Origin: Phycisphaerae bacterium RAS2
Lineage (GTDB): Bacteria; Planctomycetota; Phycisphaerae; UBA1845; UTPLA1
Assembly (NCBI GenBank): GCA_007753915.1
Contig: CP036352.1
Coordinates: 434,001-498,000 of the forward strand
Reading direction: 5' to 3'
Length of the DNA: 64,000 nt
The translations under genes were made by a program, and so were the position numbers. This document shows positions 27,234-36,876 of this stretch, one piece after another (within the stretch, counting starts at the first letter, position 1; every line of letters starts with the position of its first letter). The notes under the pieces are model-generated. The model was not told the origin of the DNA. It worked only from the letters and a program-made list of their open reading frames with translations, and searched no databases.

Positions 27234-30200
27234 ATGTCGCGTACTCACACAAAGCTTGTTCAAGCTATCTGCATGACGGCTGTCGTCTCGACGCTGGCGT
27301 CCGCCGCGCGGGCCGTCGACATCAACGTACCGGGCGATTTCGCGACGATTCAAGCGGCTGTGGCGGCAGCCAGTGCCGGGGACCGCATTCTCGTCGGGCC
27401 CAACACGTACACCACGCCGGCCGGCGGCTTGGTGCTGAACGTTTCAAACCTGCAACTGTTGAGCACGGCCGGTTCGGCGACGACGATCATCGAGAACAAC
27501 ACGGCCGGCATGCCGGTCATCATCATCGCGGCGCCGGGCGTCATCGTGGGTGACGTGGGCCAGGGCTTCCACATTCGCCAGTTACAGGCCGCGAGCGATG
27601 CGATCGAAGTGCAGGCCGATCAGGTCAAGTTCGGCGTCCCGACGACGATCCAGTCCAACCGCATCTCGGGCAATGACTCGGACGACGGCATTTACGTCGA
27701 TGACTTCATCGAAGCCGGCCTGTTCATCGTGCAGAACAACACGTTTGACCGCAACGGCGGCACGTACTCGTTCTATCGCGGTGTTTATTTCGACAGCAGC
27801 GACCATCCGAGCACGAACGTCAGCACCGTCTGTCTGTACGACTCCAACGTGGACATCCTCAACAACACATTGAACGACATCGACGAGGATGGATTTTACT
27901 TTGATGATGACGTGTACAAGTGCAACGTCAACATCAACAACAACACGGTCATGGGCCTCACCGGCTACTGCGGCGTGTACGGCACCGATGTCTTCGACAT
28001 CTTCAGCACGCTGAACATCAACGGCAACACGTTCGACGCGTTCAGTTACGGCATCTATGTATACGGCATCTACAGCCACGGAACCTGCACGATCAACAAC
28101 AACACCGTGACCGACTTCGATAGCGACGGCATCGAAGTTGACTACATTTACTACCAGAGCACCTGCACGATCAACAACAACACGGTCACGGGTGACGGCA
28201 CGGCCGGTGAAGGCATCTATCCGTACGACACGGATTACGCCAGCACAACGACCGTCAGCGGCAACACCGTCAGCGGAATCGACTACTGCGGCATCTATGC
28301 CTATTACAACTACTACGGCTCGACGGTGGTCATCACGGATAACACCGTCAGCAGCAGCACAATGATGGACTATGGTATTTTCGTCGACACCGAGTACGGC
28401 TCGAACACCACGATCACCGGCAACACGATCAGCGGCTTCGACTACGCCGGCATCGACGAGTACTACCCCTACGCCGGCTGCACGGTCAACATCAGCAACA
28501 ACACCTGCACGGCCGACAATGGCGGCGGCGACTACGGCATCTATGTAGAGGATCCCGAGTACGGCAACACAGTCACGGTGAACAACAACACCGCGTCGAA
28601 CTTCGACTACGCCGGTATCTACTTCGGCGACTCCTACGACAACACGCACATCACCTGCAACAACAACATGCTGACGGCTCTGCCGACCGGCGGTGATTAT
28701 GGCATCTACCTCGGCGACCTGTACGAGTACAGCACGGCGACGTTCGACATGAACACCGCGACCGGCTTCGACTACTGCGGCATCTACAACGATGACTGCT
28801 ACTACACGTCCGACATCACGATCACCAACAATACGTTGACCGGCATCTCCAGCGGCGCCGACTACGGCATCTACGTCTATGAGACGGCCGAAGGCTCCGA
28901 CGGAACGGTGAACAACAACACCTGCACCAACTTCGACTACGCGGGTATTTACTACGAGTACCCGTCGTACGAAGCGGGCGTCGCCTGGATCAACGGCAAC
29001 TCGTTGACTGCGTTGTCGACCGGGGCCGACTACGGCATATACTCCTATGAGGTGTACACCGGTCAGGCCACCTACGACGGCAACACGATCACCAACCCGG
29101 ACTACTGTGGCATTATGCTCGAGTACGTCGACTACGGCGGCTCGGCCACGATCAGCAACAACACGGTCACGATGAACACCAGCGGCGGCGACTACGGCAT
29201 CTACAACTACGAAGTGTACGAAGCCGGCGCCAGCCTGAACGTCACCGGCAACACCGTCACCAACTACGGCAACATGGGCGGCGGCGAGGCCGGTTTCTGG
29301 CAGGATGACTACACCGAGTACGGCTCACGCCTGAACGTGTCCAACAACACGTTTACGGCTCACACCAACGGCTCGGAATACGGCATCTACAGCGACGGCG
29401 GCATGTCGGACGGCTGCAAGGGCTTCTTCATGAACAACGTCGTGGAGGGCTACACCTACGCCGGCCTGTACTTCTACTACACCTACGACGGTTCCGAGAC
29501 GACCGTCACCGGCAACACCTTCACCCCGCTGGCCAACATGGGCGACTACGGCATCTTGTCGGACGACGGCGCCGAGTACGGCAGTACCCTGAACATCAGC
29601 AACAACACGATTAACAGCTTCACCGACACCGGCATCTACTACTACTACTCGTACGATGGAAGCCACGTCGCCGTGAACTACAACACCATCAATGGCGACC
29701 CCAATGCCGGCGGGTACTACGGCATCTACGGCGACGACGGTCCGGAGTACGGCTCCACCTTCGAGGCCATCGGCAACAGCATCGGCGGCATCCTCGGCGA
29801 CGTCGCGAATGATTCCGCCGGCATCTACACCTATTACATCTACGACGGTAGCCAAGCGACCATCTGCGATAACTTTATCCGTGGGCGGACGGGCGAGCCG
29901 GGCCTCTACATGTCGGGATTGTACTTCTACTACCCGCCGGAGTATGGCTCGACCTTGACGATCTGCAACAACGACATCGCCGGCTTCTGGGATGCGTCAG
30001 TCTATCTCTACGATGATGTCGAGTACGGCAGTTCGTTCCACATCACCAACAACAAGTTTGACGGCGGTCGATTCGGCATCTGGACCGACGGCTACGACTG
30101 GATCGAAGGCACCGACGGCTCGATCACCGGCAACACGATCTCGAACTTCTCCGAGGTCGGCATCGATGCCAACGCCATCTGGGGCTCGATCATCGACATC

Positions 30201-30848
30201 GCCAACAACCGGATCCAGGGCAACGGCTCGATGGCCGGTGTGGACATTCAGGACCTGGTCGATGGCGCGGCCGAAGTGACCATCCGCAACAACTGCATCA
30301 CCGGCGTCGATACCGGTGTTGAAGTGGAAGACATCATGGATACGGCCTTCGTGAACGTGAACGGCAACGACTTCGACGGCGTCGCGACGACCGGCATCGT
30401 CAACGTGATGGGTCTGGCCGCCAATGCGATCGACGGAACCGGCAACTTCTTCGGCGCCGTGCCGACGAAGGCCACCGGCGAAGTTGATATCAGCGGCGAG
30501 CTGGGCTCGGCGCCGGACAACGACGGCGACGGCGTCATCGACTGCGACGACGCCTGTCCCGAGACGGCCAGCGGCGACGACGTGGACGCCGACGGCTGCT
30601 CGTGCATCCAGCTGAACCCGACCGGCGATGCCGACGGGGACGGCGTGTTGGATTGCAACGACAACTGCCCGAACGTGGCGAACGCCGATCAGGCCGATTC
30701 GGATGGCGATGGAGTTGGCGATGCCTGCTCCGCCGCGCCTCCGGGCCCGCCGCCGTGCGGTCTGCTGCCGTGCGGTCCGGGCACGATGATGGCGATGCCG
30801 TTTGCCTTGCTCGGCATCCTCGTCATGGGCCGCCGACGCGTGCGGTGA
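27234..30848 (+). CDS. Giant secreted right-handed parallel beta-helix protein B (tandem paralogue)
   Basis: 1,204 residues, colinear with the preceding gene from the N cap (INVPGDFATIQAAVAAAS) to the RRRVR tail. GGAGA lies 9 nt before the ATG in the same AAAGGAGAC context as its twin, and the signal peptide differs (KLVQAICMTAVVSTLASAARA). Middle rungs diverge clearly, whereas the last ~800 bp are almost identical to gene A, pointing to recent homogenisation. It has the same Asp/Tyr-rich alternating rungs, two TSP3 units (DADGDGVLDCNDNC) and Cys-containing sorting tail (PCGLLPCGPG). Gene B ends in a strong terminator, whereas the 286-bp spacer from gene A has its own possible promoter. Function unknown; probably a surface or matrix protein. 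Confidence 0.85.
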   Translation: MSRTHTKLVQAICMTAVVSTLASAARAVDINVPGDFATIQAAVAAASAGDRILVGPNTYTTPAGGLVLNVSNLQLLSTAGSATTIIENNTAGMPVIIIAAPGVIVGDVGQGFHIRQLQAASDAIEVQADQVKFGVPTTIQSNRISGNDSDDGIYVDDFIEAGLFIVQNNTFDRNGGTYSFYRGVYFDSSDHPSTNVSTVCLYDSNVDILNNTLNDIDEDGFYFDDDVYKCNVNINNNTVMGLTGYCGVYGTDVFDIFSTLNINGNTFDAFSYGIYVYGIYSHGTCTINNNTVTDFDSDGIEVDYIYYQSTCTINNNTVTGDGTAGEGIYPYDTDYASTTTVSGNTVSGIDYCGIYAYYNYYGSTVVITDNTVSSSTMMDYGIFVDTEYGSNTTITGNTISGFDYAGIDEYYPYAGCTVNISNNTCTADNGGGDYGIYVEDPEYGNTVTVNNNTASNFDYAGIYFGDSYDNTHITCNNNMLTALPTGGDYGIYLGDLYEYSTATFDMNTATGFDYCGIYNDDCYYTSDITITNNTLTGISSGADYGIYVYETAEGSDGTVNNNTCTNFDYAGIYYEYPSYEAGVAWINGNSLTALSTGADYGIYSYEVYTGQATYDGNTITNPDYCGIMLEYVDYGGSATISNNTVTMNTSGGDYGIYNYEVYEAGASLNVTGNTVTNYGNMGGGEAGFWQDDYTEYGSRLNVSNNTFTAHTNGSEYGIYSDGGMSDGCKGFFMNNVVEGYTYAGLYFYYTYDGSETTVTGNTFTPLANMGDYGILSDDGAEYGSTLNISNNTINSFTDTGIYYYYSYDGSHVAVNYNTINGDPNAGGYYGIYGDDGPEYGSTFEAIGNSIGGILGDVANDSAGIYTYYIYDGSQATICDNFIRGRTGEPGLYMSGLYFYYPPEYGSTLTICNNDIAGFWDASVYLYDDVEYGSSFHITNNKFDGGRFGIWTDGYDWIEGTDGSITGNTISNFSEVGIDANAIWGSIIDIANNRIQGNGSMAGVDIQDLVDGAAEVTIRNNCITGVDTGVEVEDIMDTAFVNVNGNDFDGVATTGIVNVMGLAANAIDGTGNFFGAVPTKATGEVDISGELGSAPDNDGDGVIDCDDACPETASGDDVDADGCSCIQLNPTGDADGDGVLDCNDNCPNVANADQADSDGDGVGDACSAAPPGPPPCGLLPCGPGTMMAMPFALLGILVMGRRRVR

Positions 30849-30855
30849 TGCCCGG

Positions 30856-30877
30856 CCGTGTGAGTAGCATCACACGG
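30856..30877 (+). terminator. First hairpin after beta-helix gene B
   Basis: CCGTGTGA pairs with TCACACGG around a 6-nt loop, immediately after the stop codon. It is followed by the stronger hairpin downstream. Confidence 0.4.
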
Positions 30878-30896
30878 AATCGAGATTAAAGACCAG

Positions 30897-30933
30897 ACGG
30901 CCCCTCGTGCGACATGCTTGCACGGGGGGCCGT
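30897..30933 (+). terminator. Intrinsic terminator of the beta-helix genes
   Basis: ACGGCCCCTCGTGC pairs with GCACGGGGGGCCGT (13 of 14 pairs) around a 9-nt loop, followed by TTTCATTTCC. Strong stem and a partial T-run downstream of gene B. Confidence 0.75.
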
Positions 30934-31052
30934 TTCATTTCCTGGCTTGGTGCGACGCGCGCAAAGTGCGGCGTACTTCCCGAACAGGTATCCTGCGCGA
31001 GAAAAACGCTATGCCGTGTTTGCGAATTGGCCGGGGAAGACTGCGGAACTGA

Positions 31053-31277
31053 TTAGCGGCCGGCCGGCTGGGACGACTGATCGAGCTGCTTGACGTATTC
31101 GTCGAGCAGATGCAACTGGCGATCAACCTGATCTAACTCGGCCATGAGGGCCCGCTCGAGGTCGCCCAGGGCCGTGTTGTCCTGCGAAGCTTGGCGACTC
31201 TCACCAAGGCCCGTCAGTTCGCGCTCGATCTCGCTCTTTCGATGAGCCAACGAATCGCGTTTTTGTGTCATGCCCAT
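31053..31277 (-). CDS. Small coiled-coil protein
   Basis: 74 residues, nearly all helix-forming and charged (RKSEIERELTGLGESR, LERALMAELDQVDRQLHLLD), with heptad-like spacing of Leu. GGGAGG lies 7 nt before the ATG, supporting translation. No family recognised. It stands alone between the beta-helix terminator and the OleD-like gene, on the same strand as the latter but 215 bp away. A cytoplasmic oligomeric protein is inferred. Confidence 0.6.
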   Translation of the reverse strand: MGMTQKRDSLAHRKSEIERELTGLGESRQASQDNTALGDLERALMAELDQVDRQLHLLDEYVKQLDQSSQPAGR

Positions 31278-31491
31278 GATGAATCCTCCCGGCGGCTTCT
31301 GCGTTCCATCGACCGCCGACGCACCCCGCATGGCTGCGGAAACAACCACCTCATAATCAAATATAGCGGCATTCCGGGCAATTGAAAACCAGTAAAACGA
31401 ATTACCTCGCTCAAATTGATCACAATACTATCGGACGCTTGGCGGATTTGTCCCCAAGGCGGGTGAAACGCATTCACACATCGGCGTCGAA

Positions 31492-32478
31492 TCAGACGGG
31501 CTTCTTGAGCCAGGCGTCGAGGCGTTCAAACCCTTCGTCCAATGAAACGCGCGGGATGTAACCCAGGTCCCGCTTTGCTGCGGCGATGTCAAACCAGTGG
31601 GCCTTCGTAAGTTCCCCGACCAGAAACCGAGTGAGACGCGGCTCCCGGTCGATTCGCAGTACGCGATGGGTTGCCTCCATCGAGACGGCCGCGACGTTGG
31701 CGAGCCAGGCAGGAACGCGGCGCGTGACCGGCGGCAAACCGCCGGAGGCGAGGATTCGATTGACGATCTCCCAGAGCGGGCGCGGCTCGCCGTTGGAGAT
31801 GAAGTACGCGCGGCCCGCGCAGGCCGCGCCGGGAGCGAGCCGATCAGCGGCCAGAAGGTGAGCCTCGGCGGCGTTGTCGACAAAGGTCGTATCAATCAGC
31901 GGGTCGGCATGGCCGATGCGACGAAGCGATCCCGCGCGGGCGAGGATGCGCGGCACGAGGTGATTGTCGCGCGGGCCCCAGATCAAGTGCGGTCGCAACG
32001 CGACGGTGGCAAACGACGCATTCGATGCGTCGAGCACGGCGCGCTCGGCCATAGCCTTGGTCTTCGGATAAGCCGCTTGGTAATGCAACGGGTACGGCAC
32101 GGATTCGTTCACGCCGGCCAGGTCGCGACCGTCGAAGACGACGCTGGGCGAACTGGTGTAGATCAGCCGTGCGGCGCCATGCGTCCGGGCGCCGGCGAGC
32201 ACGTTCAGCGTGCCGTCGTAGTTGACCTCTCGGTATCGTCGTTCGTCGCCCCAGATGCCGGCCAGCGCCGCGACATGAAAGATCGTCTCGCATCCCTTGC
32301 AGGCATCTATGACGGCGGCGCGATCGCGCAGGTCGGCGCGGACCAGATCCGCCCCGGCCGTCCGCAGGTCGGGGTAGTCTCCGCGCGCGAGCACGCGCAC
32401 GCGGTCGCCCCGCGCCAACAGTCGCTCGACGATTGTTCGGCCGAGAAAGCCTCCGCCGCCGGTTACCAGCGCCTGCAC
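31492..32478 (-). CDS. oleD: OleD-like 2-alkyl-3-oxoalkanoate reductase
   Basis: A 328-residue extended SDR. In the olefin pathway OleD reduces the beta-keto acid made by OleA to a beta-hydroxy acid with NADPH. Visible: cofactor loop VTGGGGFLGRTIVERLL at residues 5-21, ARGDYPDLR, FHVAALAGIWG, the serine region TSSPSVVFDGRDLAGVNES and the active-site YPKTK (about 147-151). The wording of these segments matches OleD better than generic 3-beta-hydroxysteroid dehydrogenases. Its first 16 bp overlap the end of the OleC-like gene, so the two are likely translated together. Confidence 0.8.
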   Translation of the reverse strand: MQALVTGGGGFLGRTIVERLLARGDRVRVLARGDYPDLRTAGADLVRADLRDRAAVIDACKGCETIFHVAALAGIWGDERRYREVNYDGTLNVLAGARTHGAARLIYTSSPSVVFDGRDLAGVNESVPYPLHYQAAYPKTKAMAERAVLDASNASFATVALRPHLIWGPRDNHLVPRILARAGSLRRIGHADPLIDTTFVDNAAEAHLLAADRLAPGAACAGRAYFISNGEPRPLWEIVNRILASGGLPPVTRRVPAWLANVAAVSMEATHRVLRIDREPRLTRFLVGELTKAHWFDIAAAKRDLGYIPRVSLDEGFERLDAWLKKPV

Positions 32479-34238
32479 GGTTTCTTGCGCAACCTTTCCG
32501 CCGCCCAGACGGCCAGCTTCTCTCGAAAGATCTTTGAATTGTGACGAATGTCAACAGGAAAGCGCGTGTTGATCAGGAACGTGTGAATCGTGCGCGTTGA
32601 ATCGTGCCGCGCCGCCAGCTCGTTCAACTCGCGAATCAACTTCGGGCGATCCGTGTCGCGGTGAGATTCCTCCAGCTCAAAGCAGACCACCGGTCGCTGA
32701 TGGGGCCGCTTGCCGATGCCGACCAGCGCCGAACGAAAGACGGCTGGGTGCTGATTAAAGATCGCCTCGACCGGCTCGGTGAACAGGATGCCCTCGGCAG
32801 TCTCGACCCGATGGCTCTTGCGGCCGCAGAACCACAGTCGCCCGCGCTCGTCGATCCAGCCGACGTCGCCCATGCGGTGCCAGAGGTCGCCGCCGTCAGG
32901 AATCTTCGCGAGTTGGTTGGCGCGGGTCGAAGAATCGGAGTGGCTGCTTTGATTCAAGCCATTGCTTGAAGCAGTGGCACCCGTGTGTAAGGCAGTGGCA
33001 CCCGGAGCGTGCTCTTCTCCACTGCTTAGATAGGCTCGCGTTACCATCGGCCCCTTAACGACGAACTCACCGATCTGTCCCTGCGGAAGCACGAGCGATT
33101 CGTCCCACGCGGGAATCGGATCATCGGTAATACGAATCACGCGCACGGTCGCATCTGGCAGAGGGCGGCCGACGCAGGTGCCCTCGCCGTCTGCGGTGCG
33201 GGAGGCGGTGTCATCCAGTATTTCGCGGTGATCGATCGAGGCGACGGGCAGTGCTTCGGTTGCGCCGTAGGGCGTGTGAATGCGCGCTGAATCGTCGAGC
33301 AGGGCGGCAAATCGCTTCAGGACATCGGGCGGGACGGCTGCCCCGGCGGAGATGATTCGCCGCAACGACGGCAGTTTCAGGCCCATTGCCTCGCCGAACC
33401 GCCCCACGCGATTGAGCAGCGCCGGCGAACCAAACATATGTGTCACGTTGTTGTCGCATATGGCGCGGATGATCTTCGTCGGATCGACCCGTGCCGGGCG
33501 CGTCGGATCCATTTCGGGGATGACGGCAGTCATGCCCAGTGCCGGATCGAAGAGTGCAAACAGGGGGAACGTCGGCAGGTCGATTTCACCGGGTCGAATG
33601 CCGAAGTGCTCGCGCAGCATCCGCACCTGCGCGTCGAACGTTCGATGCTGAAACAGCACCGCCTTGGGCGGGCCGGTTGAACCAGTGGTGAAGATAATCG
33701 CAGCGGGGTCATCGGGTTGAGTGTCCGTCGTCTCGAATGGCGCGCCGCGGCCGGCGCGCCCTCCCATCGCTCGAAGGCTATCGAGCGTGTGACCGCCCCA
33801 GGCGAGTCGCCGACCGATCGTGACGGCCGTTCGCACGGATCGAAACGCGACGGGATTTGTGATTCGCAGCACATGCGCGAGCGGGATGCCTACAAACGCC
33901 TCGGCGTGGATGGCGGCGAGGCATTGGACCATACGCCGGCGACCCATGCCGGGATCGACGAGGACAGGCACGGCACCGACGCGATAGAGTGCAAACGTCA
34001 GCGCGAAGAATTCGGCGCTGGGTCGTGCCATGAGAATCGTTCGCGTGCCGCGCGACACGCCCGCGGCGGCCAGTCCGTGAGCGAGCGCGTCGACCTCGTG
34101 GTTCAGTTCGGAGAACGACCACCGCGCGTAACCATGGCCGCGCCTCCAGATGATGGCGGGCTGATCCGGATTCGCCTTCGTCGCTTGAGCGAGGTGGCTG
34201 CTGACGTTCAGAATGGGCATGGAAGCGCTAAGGTTCAT
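32463..34238 (-). CDS. oleC: OleC-like AMP-forming ligase (beta-lactone synthetase)
   Basis: 591 residues. OleC activates the beta-hydroxy acid with ATP and closes it to a beta-lactone. Signatures: ALTFALYRVGAVPVLVDPGM near the N terminus (an OleC hallmark), P-loop IIFTTGSTGPPKAVLFQH (about 180-198), TPYGATEALP, and MGDVGWIDERGRLWFCGRKS with the C-terminal catalytic part. Residues about 400-435 (EEHAPGATALHTGATASSNG and following Ser/Asn) are an extra low-complexity segment encoded by repeated GGTGCCACTGC units and a palindrome. ATG at 34238 chosen; ATG at 34220 is possible. Divergent from the protease gene, 117 bp away. First gene of an oleC-oleD pair. Confidence 0.82.
   Translation of the reverse strand: MNLSASMPILNVSSHLAQATKANPDQPAIIWRRGHGYARWSFSELNHEVDALAHGLAAAGVSRGTRTILMARPSAEFFALTFALYRVGAVPVLVDPGMGRRRMVQCLAAIHAEAFVGIPLAHVLRITNPVAFRSVRTAVTIGRRLAWGGHTLDSLRAMGGRAGRGAPFETTDTQPDDPAAIIFTTGSTGPPKAVLFQHRTFDAQVRMLREHFGIRPGEIDLPTFPLFALFDPALGMTAVIPEMDPTRPARVDPTKIIRAICDNNVTHMFGSPALLNRVGRFGEAMGLKLPSLRRIISAGAAVPPDVLKRFAALLDDSARIHTPYGATEALPVASIDHREILDDTASRTADGEGTCVGRPLPDATVRVIRITDDPIPAWDESLVLPQGQIGEFVVKGPMVTRAYLSSGEEHAPGATALHTGATASSNGLNQSSHSDSSTRANQLAKIPDGGDLWHRMGDVGWIDERGRLWFCGRKSHRVETAEGILFTEPVEAIFNQHPAVFRSALVGIGKRPHQRPVVCFELEESHRDTDRPKLIRELNELAARHDSTRTIHTFLINTRFPVDIRHNSKIFREKLAVWAAERLRKKPCRRW
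32958..32978. repeat. 21-bp palindrome with adjacent direct repeats inside the OleC-like gene
   Basis: GCCATTGCTT - G - AAGCAGTGGC (one mismatch). AAGGCAGTGGCACCC at 32989-33003 repeats the right arm with its flank, giving two direct copies of GCAGTGGCACCC. Together they make the low-complexity insertion in the ligase. Confidence 0.7.
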
Positions 34239-34355
34239 GGATTCCGGCGGTAAGTGTATGGCCCGGCAACGCGTAACGGTACAATGACCGTGCAGCGCCG
34301 AATGGTCGCAACGGGGGTTTTTCTCGCGTTCGGCGCACACCGGAGCAGGTGGCTC

Positions 34356-36803
34356 ATGAAGTCCTTCACGTGCATTCTTATGTTCGCGTTTCTTCTGCCT
34401 ACGGTCGCGGCAAGGGCGCAGGATGCGCTGCCGGAGCGAACGCTCACCAAACTCAAGGCGGCGACGGTCTTTGTCAAAACGAAAGGCCCCGGTCAGGAGC
34501 GACGCGGGACGGGGTTCCTGGTTCGCAAGAAGGGCAAGATCGGCTGGGTGGTGACCAATGCGCACGTCCTCGGTCAATCGGGCGAATCCGACCCGGTGGT
34601 GGAGGTCGTGTTTCACAGCGGCGATCCGGACGAGCTGGTTCTGACCGGCGCGCTGGCGGCGCGCGACGACGCGCAAGACCTCGCTGTGCTGCGCGTCGAG
34701 GCGCCGCGGTTGCCGTTGCCGATCGACAAAGCGCCGAAGAAAAAAGTTGACGCGACGCTGCCTGTATACATCCTGGGCTTTCCGCTCGGCGAGGCGCTGG
34801 CCATGGGTCGATCCAATCCGGGTGTGACGGTATCCAAAGGGTCTGTGTCAAGCGTTCGCAAGGATTCCGACGGCCGCATCGAAGCGGTTCAGATCGACGG
34901 CGAGTTCAACCCCGGCAACTCCGGGGGGCCGGTGGTTGATGCATCGGGCGGATTGGTTGGAATCGCCACGGCGAAAGTATCGGGGACTCACATCAGCTTT
35001 GCGATCCCGCATGAGAACTTGCAGGAGATGTTCGGCGGCCGGGTCCGCGCGATCACACTCTCGGAGAAGTCCAACGCGCGCGGCGCGATGACGCTCGACG
35101 TATCGGCCGATCTAAGCGATCCGGTGGACGCGGTCTCGCGCGTGGCGGTGCTGATTGCGCCGAAGAAGCCGAACGATCGGCTGGATCGAGACAGCCGGGG
35201 GCGATACACCGCGCTGAAGGGCGCAAAGGTCTGTAATCTTCAGAAGAGTCGCGGCGCGTTCAGAGGCGAGATCAAACTGCAGAATCGCTCGACGACCTCG
35301 GCCGAGTATTGGGTGCAGACTCGGTACGTGCGCGGCAAGAACGACAACCAGCTGATGGAGCCGCGCGAACTGTCACTGACGTTTGATCAGTCCGCCCCCG
35401 CGCGCAAGGCAAAGGAGAACGAATCGGATGGACCGGAGGATGGCGGCGAGGAAAATGCCGATGCCGAAGCCGTTCCTCCGGCGAAAGACTCCGAGACAAA
35501 AACGCCGGCCGTGATTGACGAAGCCCTGGTCGCAGGCGGCGGGCGGTATCTTGTGTTGAAGCTGCGCGAGATGCCGGCGTTGGCGGTCTATGACACCTGG
35601 AAGGGTGAGATGGCCGGCAATCTGCGACTGCCGTCGAGCCAGTTTGTGTACGCGGCCGGCGGCGATCTCGCCGTGGTGTATTTTGATGAAGACAATCTTC
35701 TGCAGACATGGGACCTGGCGAAGCTGGAAAAGAAGCTGACCAAGCCGAATCCCGTTTCCGGTCGCGTCAAGAACCTGCTGATGGGATCGGCGCGCGGCGA
35801 TCAGGCCGTGGTGCAGTTTCAGGCAAGCGGATCGAGTACCGGCGACCACTACCTGCTCAACACGCGCACGTTGCAACCTGTGAACAAGGGCGGCCAGCCG
35901 GTCATGTGGCGCGGTCACCACAGTTACTTCGAGCATCCCGGATACTTGCGCGCGAATCGCGACCTGACGATTCTGACCGAGTGGTCGCGCAGCGGCAGCC
36001 CTTCCGGCGTTACGGTGCACACGCGCCGGGGAAATGAGTTCACCGCGAAGAACGATCATACCTCCGCGGGGTTCCTCGCGCCGGGAGAAGACAATCGCAT
36101 CTATACGGGGATCGGTGACCTGTATTCCACCGATGCCGTCAAAGTCGGCAGCATCAGCGGGCAGAGCTTGTTCCCCGGGGTCGGCGGCGGCTTCTACCTC
36201 GGTCTGCGTCAGGAAGACGGAAGGATCTCCGTCTATCCGTGCGGCAAGGCGTCGCCGCTGTGCCAGTGGGGCGTGTTTCCCGATTGGAACAAGGAGACGC
36301 AGGACCAAATGCGGTACGTCCGGTCCGATGCGATGCCGCCGGACCGGCGGATCGTGTTCCTGCCGACGATCGGGCGGATCGTGATGCTGCCGCTGGATAA
36401 TCAGCGCGTGGTCATGAAAAAGTTTGACCTGAAGGCGACGCTCGACGAGTCGGGGATTGATTATCTCGTCGTGACCTCCGCGCCGCCGCCGACGGTGCAG
36501 CCGCGCAAGGCGTGGAAGTATCAGATCCATGTGCTCTCCAAGGCGGGGAAGCCGACGTACAAGCTCGACTTCGCTCCGCAGGGGATGAAAGTCAGCGAGG
36601 ACGGGCTGATCACCTGGAAGCCGCCGGCCAAGTTGCCGCCGCAAGGGGAGAAGGTGGTCGTTCTGATTCGCGATGCGGGCGAAGAAGAGCTGTTTCACAG
36701 CTTTACGCTGCATGGCCCCGGCGGCGCAGGCGCAAGCGGCGGCAGTTCGGGAAGCGGTAATTCGAGTGGCGCCGGCGTGCATCGTATCGAGTACGGACGC
36801 TAG
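34356..36803 (+). CDS. Exported trypsin-like (HtrA-type) serine protease with beta-rich C-terminal half
   Basis: 815 residues. Start: AGGTGG just before the ATG, then signal peptide (MKSFTCILMFAFLLPTVA, ARA-Q cleavage). The N-terminal protease domain has a complete triad: His70 in TNAHV, Asp108 in QDLAVL, Ser189 in NPGNSGGP. There is no PDZ domain. Residues about 370-420 are acidic linker (ENESDGPEDGGEENADAE). The rest is a WD/propeller-like region (LVVKLREMPALAVYDTW, SVYPCGKASPLCQWG), an Ig-like segment near 760 (GLITWKPPAKLPPQGEKV) and a Gly/Ser tail. Probably a periplasmic quality-control or processing enzyme. It sits between the oleC-oleD and oleB genes on the opposite strand. Confidence 0.82.
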   Translation: MKSFTCILMFAFLLPTVAARAQDALPERTLTKLKAATVFVKTKGPGQERRGTGFLVRKKGKIGWVVTNAHVLGQSGESDPVVEVVFHSGDPDELVLTGALAARDDAQDLAVLRVEAPRLPLPIDKAPKKKVDATLPVYILGFPLGEALAMGRSNPGVTVSKGSVSSVRKDSDGRIEAVQIDGEFNPGNSGGPVVDASGGLVGIATAKVSGTHISFAIPHENLQEMFGGRVRAITLSEKSNARGAMTLDVSADLSDPVDAVSRVAVLIAPKKPNDRLDRDSRGRYTALKGAKVCNLQKSRGAFRGEIKLQNRSTTSAEYWVQTRYVRGKNDNQLMEPRELSLTFDQSAPARKAKENESDGPEDGGEENADAEAVPPAKDSETKTPAVIDEALVAGGGRYLVLKLREMPALAVYDTWKGEMAGNLRLPSSQFVYAAGGDLAVVYFDEDNLLQTWDLAKLEKKLTKPNPVSGRVKNLLMGSARGDQAVVQFQASGSSTGDHYLLNTRTLQPVNKGGQPVMWRGHHSYFEHPGYLRANRDLTILTEWSRSGSPSGVTVHTRRGNEFTAKNDHTSAGFLAPGEDNRIYTGIGDLYSTDAVKVGSISGQSLFPGVGGGFYLGLRQEDGRISVYPCGKASPLCQWGVFPDWNKETQDQMRYVRSDAMPPDRRIVFLPTIGRIVMLPLDNQRVVMKKFDLKATLDESGIDYLVVTSAPPPTVQPRKAWKYQIHVLSKAGKPTYKLDFAPQGMKVSEDGLITWKPPAKLPPQGEKVVVLIRDAGEEELFHSFTLHGPGGAGASGGSSGSGNSSGAGVHRIEYGR

Positions 36804-36876
36804 CGATACTTCCGAGTGAGCGTCTTGTCCGAACCGCGACCGTCAGGCAGCGGGTTCTTCGCAATTCTCCGACGAT

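Noticed and set aside
23700-30500. CRISPR-like regular repeats
   Set aside because: Repeats are codons of beta-helix rungs, vary in sequence and length, and lie in a continuous frame.
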